The notes below the pieces were generated by a model, which saw only the letters and a list, made by a program, of their open reading frames with translations, was not told the origin of the DNA and made no database searches. 64,000 nucleotides of DNA, from positions 86,851-150,850 of the forward strand of contig NZ_VXLC01000019.1 in assembly GCF_008704205.1 (NCBI RefSeq). Direction: 5' to 3'. The translations under genes and the position numbers were made by a program. The DNA is from Nocardia colli. GTDB lineage: Bacteria; Actinomycetota; Actinomycetes; Mycobacteriales; Mycobacteriaceae. Positions 28,824-36,200 of this stretch are shown here, piece after piece (the stretch's first letter is position 1; the number at the start of each line of letters is the position of its first letter).

Positions 28824-29057
28824 TTGGGTCCTTGCGCTCCCACCGGGGGTGTACGGGAACCGGCGGGAGCGCAAGGGTTTGCTGCCGTCGAATGGGTAGT
28901 TCGACGACCGGTTCCCATCGTGGTTCCTCAACCGCGCTCGAGGTCAAGGCGTCAGGATGTGGGCTGGACCACCGTCGTCGGCCTCGGGACTTCCTGTTTT
29001 CCTTCGCTTCGGTTGTCCGGCTGCCTCTATCCTGGGGGGAACAGAGGGGAGGGCCGC
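28824..29057. other. Gene-free stretch with two further inverted repeats
   Basis: CTTGCGCTCCC (28831-28841) pairs perfectly with GGGAGCGCAAG (28865-28875), and GGGAACCGG (28855-28863) pairs with CCGGTTCCC (28908-28916); the two stems interlock, so only one can form at a time or a pseudoknot could arise. The rest (28917-29057) is the leader of the following operon, with GAGGGGAGGG before its ATG. Confidence 0.6.
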
Positions 29058-29948
29058 ATGGCGCGGTTGCTGATCTGGTTGCGTAACAACGTCGATGGTG
29101 TGGTCGCGTTGGTACTCGCCGTGGTGGTCGGCTTGCTGGCGGTCCTGGACGTGATCAGCGTCGACAACGTGAACGCGGCGGTGCTGCTGGTTCTCGCGTT
29201 GCTCGCGACCACGCTGCTGCGCGACCGGCACCTGTCGTCCAAGGCGATGCGCGACGCGAATTCGGTACAGCTGCTCTACGGTCCGGAGATCGGGCACGCG
29301 CACACCCTCGCCCGGCGCGGCACCGAACAGTGGATCTTCAAGGGCGGCACCGGAACTTACATCCGCGCGGTGACGCTGCGCGAGTGCGTGGAGAACGCCC
29401 GGCGCGAACAACGCCCGCTGCGTATCCAATTGGAGATCCTCGACCCGACCAACGAACCGCTGTGCAAGACCTACGCGCAGTTCCGTTCCTCGCTCTCGCC
29501 CGAGGCCGACCGCACCGGGGAGATGTGGACCACCGAACGCACCCGCAAGGAAGCGTTCGCGACCGTGCTGGCCGCCTGCTGGTACCGGCAGCGGTTCACC
29601 TTCCTGACCATCGACGTGGGCCTGTCGACGGTGATGACGACGTTCCGCTGGGACCTGTCGTCCAGTTGCGTCATTGTCACCCAGGACAATCCGAACACCC
29701 CGGCGCTGATGTTCGAGCGGGACAAGCCCTATTACCGCGATTTCAATCGCGAACTCGTCGCCAGTTTCAAGCAGACCCGCCAGGTTCCGTTGAGCCGCAG
29801 CGAGGAACTGCCGCTGTCCGACGAACCGAGCGTCGATCAGGTGCGCGGCCTGTTCCAGGCCCTGTCGCTGGACCTACCGGCCGCGTTCACCGATCGCGAC
29901 GTCGCCGACATCGTGCGGCGCGCGCTACAACCGAGGAACCCGTATTAG
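29058..29948 (+). CDS. Two-TM membrane protein with unknown cytoplasmic domain
   Basis: A 296-residue protein: two closely spaced membrane helices (about 13-32 and 38-55) and a soluble domain of about 230 residues, predicted cytoplasmic. The domain contains EQWIFKGGTGTYIRAVTLRE, IQLEILDPTNEPLCKTYAQF and FLTIDVGLSTVMTTFRWDL, a pattern I associate with uncharacterised PLD-fold-like proteins lacking HKD motifs, though this is only an impression. It is the first gene of a tight operon: its TAG overlaps the GTG of the cupin-like gene by one base. The architecture resembles two-TM effector or sensor proteins of bacterial immune systems. Function unknown. Confidence 0.6.
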   Translation: MARLLIWLRNNVDGVVALVLAVVVGLLAVLDVISVDNVNAAVLLVLALLATTLLRDRHLSSKAMRDANSVQLLYGPEIGHAHTLARRGTEQWIFKGGTGTYIRAVTLRECVENARREQRPLRIQLEILDPTNEPLCKTYAQFRSSLSPEADRTGEMWTTERTRKEAFATVLAACWYRQRFTFLTIDVGLSTVMTTFRWDLSSSCVIVTQDNPNTPALMFERDKPYYRDFNRELVASFKQTRQVPLSRSEELPLSDEPSVDQVRGLFQALSLDLPAAFTDRDVADIVRRALQPRNPY

Positions 29949-30634
29949 TGAACGAGTACGCCCGCTTACGCACGCTGATCGGCTCCGATAACACCGGAGC
30001 CGCGGTGCGTGGCTGGGCCCGCGACGTCCTCGCCGACGTCGTGGACGGTGATTCGGACCTGCTTGCAGTCCGACATCCGTTGGGCTTCTTGTGTTTTCCG
30101 GTCTGGCGCGGTGACGGGCTCGGCATCTGCGTGCACGTCTGGACCGACGGCGTGCGCGCCGATCCGACCACCTCGAAGGTGCACGCGCACAGCTGGGACC
30201 TGCTCAGCACCGTGCTGTACGGCACGGTCGGCAACGAGATCATCGAAATCCTCAGCGCCCCCGTGCATCCCACGCATCGCATGTTCGAGATCCAGAGCGC
30301 GGCGGACGGCGATCTGGTGCGCGCGACGCAGCGACTGGTGACCTACCGGACCCGTTCGCGCGAGGATTTCCACACCGGCGAGGTATATACCTTGCCGCAC
30401 GGCGCTTTTCACGTGTCCGACGTGCGCGGCGAAGCGGCAACCGTGGTCCTGGGCGAAGACAACCTCGGCCGCCCCGACCTGTCCCTGGGCACGCTCGCCA
30501 CCACCGACCACTGGGTGCACCGAACTCTCTGCACGCCCAGCGAAACCCGGGGCGCGGCGCACACCGTGCTCGCCCATCTGCGGGATCAACCCCTGCCGGA
30601 GCAACTGGAGAACCGATGCGAGCGGGCGACGTAA
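29948..30634 (+). CDS. Cupin-like protein, middle gene of a three-gene operon
   Basis: A 228-residue soluble protein. The central region looks like a cysteine-dioxygenase-type or general cupin barrel: KVHAHSWDLLSTVLYG gives an HxH pair (H79, H81), followed by a strand-rich stretch and GEVYTLPHGAFHVSDV with two more histidines, then ATVVLGE. These could bind one metal ion. No enzyme family can be assigned. It starts on the last base of the upstream stop and overlaps the downstream phosphatase gene by 19 nt, so the three proteins are almost certainly made together. Confidence 0.6.
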   Translation: MNEYARLRTLIGSDNTGAAVRGWARDVLADVVDGDSDLLAVRHPLGFLCFPVWRGDGLGICVHVWTDGVRADPTTSKVHAHSWDLLSTVLYGTVGNEIIEILSAPVHPTHRMFEIQSAADGDLVRATQRLVTYRTRSREDFHTGEVYTLPHGAFHVSDVRGEAATVVLGEDNLGRPDLSLGTLATTDHWVHRTLCTPSETRGAAHTVLAHLRDQPLPEQLENRCERAT

Positions 30635-31491
30635 TGAACCAGGTACTGCCGGACACCCTGCTCGACCGCGCGGCCGGGGTGGCGGTCGCGGCGGCGGTCG
30701 AAGCGGGTCGCGCGATCCGCGCCGGGCTGCTCGGGGCGCTGACCGTCCACGCCAAGGACCCGACCGGGGACGTGGTCACCGACCTGGACCTCCAGGCCGA
30801 GGACATCATCCTGCGCCACGTCCGCCGCGCCTTCCCCGGCCATCGCATCCTCGCCGAGGAATCCGGTGCCCTGGACAGCGCCGACGACACCTGGTGCTGG
30901 GTCATCGATCCGCTCGACGGCACCAACAACATCGCCATCGGCCTGCCGGTGTGCACGGTCGGTATCGCACTGTGCCACAACGGAACCCCGGTCCTCGGCG
31001 TGGTGCACGAGCCGATCGCCGACCGCACCTGGACCGCCGTCCGCGGTCGCGGCGCGCACGGCCCGAACGGCCCGCTGTGGCACCCGACGCACCGTCCCGC
31101 CGCCTCCGCGCCGGTCCTGGCGTGGCTTCAGGGCTACCCGGTCACCCGCGCCGACCCCGCCGCCCGCGCCCTGCGCCTCACCCTGGAATCGGCTTCCCGC
31201 CGCCTGATTCAACTCTGGTCACCCCTGCTGTGCTGGGTCATGCTGAGCAACGGCGACATCGACGGCTTCGTCGGCTACCGCGCCGGTCTCGTCGACCTCC
31301 CCGCCGGTGCGCTCCTGGCCCGCGAATCCGGCATGCACATCACGGATTTCGAGGGCGCCGCACTCGACGAGCGCCTCGAATTACCGGTGGGCGAAGTAGA
31401 TTTCATCGCGGGCAGCGCCGAAATGATGTCGGACCTGACACTTTTGGTGAAATCCGCGGCCGGCGTCACCGTTACCGGTCTACCCGGCTGA
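30616..31491 (+). CDS. Inositol monophosphatase-family phosphatase
   Basis: A 291-residue member of the IMPase/FBPase/CysQ superfamily. All magnesium motifs are present: GDVVTDLD (Asp), AEESG (Glu), WVIDPLDGTNNIAIG (Asp-Asp) and, towards the C-terminus, AGLVDLPAGALLARESG, which replaces the usual WDxAAG with VDLPAG, keeping the Asp. Substrates in the family include inositol phosphates, histidinol phosphate and 3'-phosphoadenosine nucleotides; the modified C-terminal motif means the substrate cannot be guessed. The ATG at 30616 has GGAG 6-7 nt upstream; an ATG at 30634 (TAATG overlap) is the alternative. Its 3' end overlaps the convergent Clp-N gene by 12 nt. Confidence 0.8.
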   Translation: MRAGDVMNQVLPDTLLDRAAGVAVAAAVEAGRAIRAGLLGALTVHAKDPTGDVVTDLDLQAEDIILRHVRRAFPGHRILAEESGALDSADDTWCWVIDPLDGTNNIAIGLPVCTVGIALCHNGTPVLGVVHEPIADRTWTAVRGRGAHGPNGPLWHPTHRPAASAPVLAWLQGYPVTRADPAARALRLTLESASRRLIQLWSPLLCWVMLSNGDIDGFVGYRAGLVDLPAGALLARESGMHITDFEGAALDERLELPVGEVDFIAGSAEMMSDLTLLVKSAAGVTVTGLPG

Positions 31492-31983
31492 CGCCGGAGG
31501 TTCGGTGCGACCGGCTATCCCGCTGACGTATTCCTTCAACGTCTGAGCGATATTGTCCGGGTCCAGGCCCAGCTTGCGGAGATGCTGGGTCGGTACGGCG
31601 TCGGGGTCGGCGAGGATGGCCAGCATCAGGTGTTCGACGCCGACGTAGTCGTGTCCTTGGGCCTTGGCGATGTCGGGGGCGTCGTCCAGGATGCGCAGCA
31701 GGCGGGGGGTTCTGGTGAGGCCGTCGTCGGGGCGTTCGCTGGTCAGGTGCTGATCGATGCGGACGCGGTCGGCCTCGCCGGCGGGCACGACCAGTACGTG
31801 TTCGTCGAGTTTGCGGCCGCCGTGAAATTCCAAGCCTGCCACGGTAACTCGTTCGCCGGTGACCGAGTCGTAGAGGACGTCGCCTGCCTCGATGACGCCG
31901 GACGTCAGCGTGCCCGCCACCATCACGACGCCGCGTCCACTGATGTCGAACACATTCGTGACGGTGAATTCGACTTTATCCAT
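31480..31983 (-). CDS. EF-Tu domain 2-like barrel fused to a Clp N-terminal domain
   Basis: A 167-residue protein of two small modules. Residues 1-75 (VEFTVTNVFDISGRGVVMVAG, then GVIEAGDVLYDSVTGERVTV) resemble the beta-barrel domain 2 of EF-Tu-type GTPases without any G domain. Residues 90-155 (RTPRLLRILDDAPDIAKAQG, YVGVEHLMLAILADPDAVP, LRKLGLDPDNIAQTL) form one Clp repeat as found at the N-terminus of ClpA/B/C. There is no ATPase. A free Clp-N domain usually acts as an adaptor or substrate-binding piece. GAGGGGAA precedes the ATG. It is separated from the upstream permease by 24 nt, so they form an operon. Confidence 0.75.
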   Translation of the reverse strand: MDKVEFTVTNVFDISGRGVVMVAGTLTSGVIEAGDVLYDSVTGERVTVAGLEFHGGRKLDEHVLVVPAGEADRVRIDQHLTSERPDDGLTRTPRLLRILDDAPDIAKAQGHDYVGVEHLMLAILADPDAVPTQHLRKLGLDPDNIAQTLKEYVSGIAGRTEPPASAG

Positions 31984-32007
31984 TTGTTGTTCCCCTCCCG
32001 CACGGCC

Positions 32008-33264
32008 TTATCCGATGATAAGCAGCGCCGCGACCGCGCCGGTAGTGCCGATTACGGCGAGTCCCAGGCCGGTCAGCACAAATCGGAGCATCGGAACGCG
32101 CACGCCGTGGGTGCGGCAGAACTCCAGGCAGAGCAGGGTCGCGAGGGAGGCCCACGGGGTGACGATCGGGCCGATGTTGGTGCCGATGAGCAAGGCCAAG
32201 AGCTGGTTGTGGTTTTCCGGCGGCACGACCGCCTCGCCCGCGGTGTAGGCGGGCAGATTGTTGGCGATGTTCGACAGCGTGGCGCCCGCGCCGGCCGCCC
32301 GGAACGCGCCTGCCGCACCGGAATCGGAGCCGATCAGCGTGTGCATCAGATCGGAGAGGCCGAGCCGGCCGAGCGTGGGCACCACCAGGAACAGGCCGAC
32401 GACGAAAACCAAGAGCCGCCAGGGGATCAGCGCGAACCGCAGCGATGAACGGTCGAAGACGGCGAACGCGAGCACCGCGATGGCGGCGGCGACGGTCGCG
32501 GCGATGCCGATCCGGTTGCCGACGAACGGAATCGCGACGATGAACAGCAGGCAGGCGGCCGCCGTGGTGTAGAGCAGCACCCGCTCTTTCGAGTTCTCCG
32601 GCCGGACCGGCTCCGGCGGCAGGTAGCGGTCGGTGTCGCGCCGTCCGCGCCGCCAGTACCAGACCCAGAGGCACAGCATCGTCGCCACGAGCGAAACGAG
32701 CTGAGGCGCCCACATTTTCGCGGCGAACTCGGTCGCGGTCAGCGCAACCCGGTCGGCGGCAAGCAGATTGGTCAGGTTCGACACCGGCAGCAGCAGGCTG
32801 GCGGTATTGGCGAGCCAGACGGTGGTCATGGCCAGCGGCAGCGGCGGGATCCGCGCGGGCACCGCCAGCGCGAGCATGACCGGGGTGATCAACACCGCCG
32901 TCGTGTCGAGGTTCAACAGGATCGTGGTCGCCGACGCGAACAACACGCACAGCACGAACAGCGCCGGATAGTAACCCCGCCCGAGAATGGCCAGCCGGTG
33001 CGCGATCACGTCGAACACCTTGGCCTGCCGGGTCAGCTCGGCCAGCACGATCACGCTGCCAAGGAACAGCAGCAGCGGCCCGATCCGGCGCATGTTGTCG
33101 GCCGCCTCTGCGCGCGGCAGCAGGCCCGTGAGCACGCACAACAGCCCGGCGAGCAGCAGCCCGATGCGGACCCAGTCCAGCACACTCAACCCCCAGCGGG
33201 GCGTGGTGGCGCTCGGCGGGGAGTTCCGTTCGGCGGAGTCGACCTGTTCTGGCACGCCTGCCAT
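32008..33264 (-). CDS. ArsB/NhaD-type (SLC13-like) membrane permease
   Basis: A 418-residue protein with about 11 membrane helices of the ion-transporter superfamily (ArsB, NhaD, CitM). Family landmarks are the two re-entrant regions, LNLDTTAVLITPVML with VWLANTASLLLPVSNLTNL in the first half, and SNIANNLPAYTA with GTNIGPIVTPWASLATLL in the second. The ion could be arsenite, sodium or a carboxylate; there is no ArsR or ArsC nearby to favour arsenite. It is divergent from the giant TIR-NACHT gene, with 27 bp between start codons. Confidence 0.85.
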   Translation of the reverse strand: MAGVPEQVDSAERNSPPSATTPRWGLSVLDWVRIGLLLAGLLCVLTGLLPRAEAADNMRRIGPLLLFLGSVIVLAELTRQAKVFDVIAHRLAILGRGYYPALFVLCVLFASATTILLNLDTTAVLITPVMLALAVPARIPPLPLAMTTVWLANTASLLLPVSNLTNLLAADRVALTATEFAAKMWAPQLVSLVATMLCLWVWYWRRGRRDTDRYLPPEPVRPENSKERVLLYTTAAACLLFIVAIPFVGNRIGIAATVAAAIAVLAFAVFDRSSLRFALIPWRLLVFVVGLFLVVPTLGRLGLSDLMHTLIGSDSGAAGAFRAAGAGATLSNIANNLPAYTAGEAVVPPENHNQLLALLIGTNIGPIVTPWASLATLLCLEFCRTHGVRVPMLRFVLTGLGLAVIGTTGAVAALLIIG

Positions 33265-33279
33265 GTTATTGGCCTAGGC

Positions 33280-33292
33280 CATACTGGGGGCG
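33280..33292 (+). promoter_or_regulatory. Likely leaderless promoter of the TIR-NACHT gene
   Basis: CATACT at 33280-33285 is one base from TATACT, a good -10 hexamer, and sits 6 nt before the GTG start at 33292. Transcription would begin at or next to the G of the start codon, giving a leaderless mRNA, a common arrangement in Mycobacteriales. There is no well-spaced Shine-Dalgarno sequence (the GGGGG run ends 1 nt from the GTG). No clear -35 box is seen. Confidence 0.5.
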
Positions 33293-36200
33293 TGACACAG
33301 CAGGGCGGGCGGGCACGGGACTTCTTCATCAGCTATTCCCCGGCGGACGAGCGGTGGGCGACCTGGCTCGCCTGGCAACTGGAGAGCGCCGGCTATCGCA
33401 CCCTGATCCAGGCCTGGGACTTCGTGCCGGGCACCAACTTCATCGACTTCATGGATCGCGGCGTGCGCGATTCGGCCGTGGTGCTCGCGGTGCTCTCCGA
33501 TAACTACCTCCAATCGCGTTACGGGACAATGGAATGGCAGGCCGCGTTCCGCACCGATCCGGGCAAGCTGCTGCCGATCCGGATCGCCGACTGCGCGCTG
33601 GAGGGGCTGCTCGCCACCCTCACCTACATCGATCTGGTGGACGTGCCGACCGACGAGGAAGCCCGGCGCATCCTCATGGAACGGGTGCGGCACCTGCTCG
33701 CCGGTCGAGGCAAACCGCAGCAGGAACCGCGATTCCCGAACGAACTCGGGACCGGCGCGCTACCGGACCGCTACGGCGACGAGGAGCAGGCGGGGCCCGT
33801 CGAGTCTCCGCTGAACCGGCGCACTCCCGTTGCGGCACCGGCGTTTCCGGGCGGCACGCAGCGCGACGAGCACCGCTCCGGGGTGAGCGTGCTGCACGTG
33901 GCCGGTCCGCGGTTCGGTCGCGGCTTGTTCGCGTCCGACGAGCCGAGTACCGCGCGCGAGTTGCAGGCGCGGATCTATGCGAACGTGACCCAGCTGGTCG
34001 GGCAGGGTGTGCCGAAACCCGATTTGATCGTGGTGACCGGCGATCTGACCGAATCCGGCCGCCCGCGCGAGGTGGACGAGGCGCTGACCTTCCTGACCGG
34101 GCTGCGCGTGCTGCTCGGACTCGAACCCGACCGGCTGATCGTGGTGCCCGGCAACCACGACGTCTCCAAGGTCGCGTGTCACGCCTACTTCCTGAATTGT
34201 GAAGCGCGCGACCGTAAACCGCAGCCGCCGTACTTCCCCAAGCTGGAGCAGTACGCGCGGCTGTTCGCCGAGTTGTATCAGGGGCTCGACCATCTGGTGT
34301 TCGATGTCGGGCAGCCGTGGACGCTGTTCCCGATTCCCGAATTGCGGGTGGTGGTCGCGGGTTTGAACTCGACCATGGCCGCGACGCACCTGCCGGACGA
34401 CGATTACGGGCGGATCGGCGAACCTCAGGCGGCGTGGTTCGCCGAGCGTCTGCGTCCGTTCGAGGAGAACGGCTGGTTGCGGCTCGGTGTGGTCCGGCAC
34501 GACCCGCTGCCCGGTCCGGCCGCTTCGCCGCGTGATCCGGCTCTGCTGCGGGACGCGGACACGTTGTCGCGACTGCTCGGCGGCCGGTTGAATCTGCTGC
34601 TGCACGGACCGGGTCCCGGTGGGCCGCACCTGGATCGGCTCGACGGCAGGCTGCCGGTCATCCCCGCGGGCGCCGCGGGGCGCGACGAGATCATCCACCT
34701 GACCACCGAGGGCCTCTCCCGATATTCCGCCACCGCAGCACAATCCGCGGAACCCACCGCGCGGCTGACCGCGCCGTGGGCGAATGCGGTTGCGGCACTG
34801 GCCTCGAACACGTTGCCCGAGCTGACCGGTCCCGATGAACCCGACGATCCGGTCACCGAGACCCCCGCCATTGTCGACCCGCACGGCCGCCTGCTGGAGC
34901 GGGTCGCCGAGGTGTGCGAGACCCGGTATCCGGAGGCCAGGATTCGCCGTGTCGAGTCCGAGCCGCCGCATCTGTTCATTACCCATCAGCGCGACGACGT
35001 GACCGCACAGTGGCGGGTCGGCGTGCACGTCGGCGATATGACCAGGCAGGTGGTCGAGGAATTCCTCGGCCTGGACCCGGAATACGGCTCGGAGCTGGTC
35101 TATCGGGGTGCGCCGCCGCCGCGTTCGCTGCGCGACGAGGCCGCCAGCCACGGCCTGCGGGTGCGCAGCTTCACCGAATTCCAGGGCCTGCTCGATCTGG
35201 AGGACTACCTCGCCAAGCAGGTCGAGCGGTTGCGCACCGACCGGCGTTATCCGCCGGATCTTTATGTGCCGCAACGCTTCCGGGCGCTCGAACACGGCGA
35301 TCAATCCGTCCACGACGATCTCGTCGCCGAATTGCTCCGCCTGGTCGCCGCCGATCACGGCCGATTCGTCCTGGTGCTCGGCGATTTCGGGCGCGGCAAG
35401 ACCTTCGCGCTGCACGAATTGGCCCGGCGCATCACCGAATCCATGCCCGTGCTGATCCCGATCCTGATCGACCTGCGCACGCTGGACAAGACCCATTCGG
35501 TGGACGCCCTGGTCGCCGCGCACCTGGCCAATCACGGCGAGGACCGGATCGACCTGAAAGCGTTGCGCTACATGCTCCGCGAGGGCCGGGTGGTGCTGCT
35601 GTTCGACGGCTTCGACGAACTCGTCACCCGGATCAGCTACGAATTCGCCGCCGACCACCTGGAAACGCTGCTGCAGGCGGCGGTCGGCAAGGCGAAGATC
35701 GTGGTGGCAAGCCGCACACAGCATTTCGAGTCGCGGGCCCAGGTGCTCACCGCGCTGGGGGAGCGGGTCGGGCTGCTTCAGGACCGGCAGATCCTCAATA
35801 TCGAAGACTTCGCGCCGGCCCAGGTGCACGCCTTCCTCACCAACCGCTACGGCGGCGACGTGCACCGCGCCGACGCCAGGATGCGGCTGATCACCGGGAT
35901 CGAGGATCTGCTCGGGCTGGCCCAGAATCCGCGCATGCTCAGCTTCATCGCCGACCTGGACGAGCGGCGGTTGCGGGCCGCGGCGGGCGCGCAACAGGCC
36001 GTCGGCGCGGCCGGGCTGTACCGGGAGATTCTCGAATCCTGGTTGTCCTACGAGACGGATCGCACCGCGGCGACCGCGGGTTCGCTGCCCGGGCTCGGCC
36101 TGCACGAATTGTGGCTCGCGGTCACCGAATTCGCGTTGCGCATCTGGGAGACCGGCGAGCCGTATCTGCGGCTGGCCGAATTGACCGAGGTGGCACAGAG

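Noticed and set aside
32008..33264. Permease as a membrane partner of the TIR-NACHT protein
   Set aside because: They are divergent, not co-transcribed, and the permease looks like an ordinary ion transporter; there is no evidence of a joint system beyond closeness.
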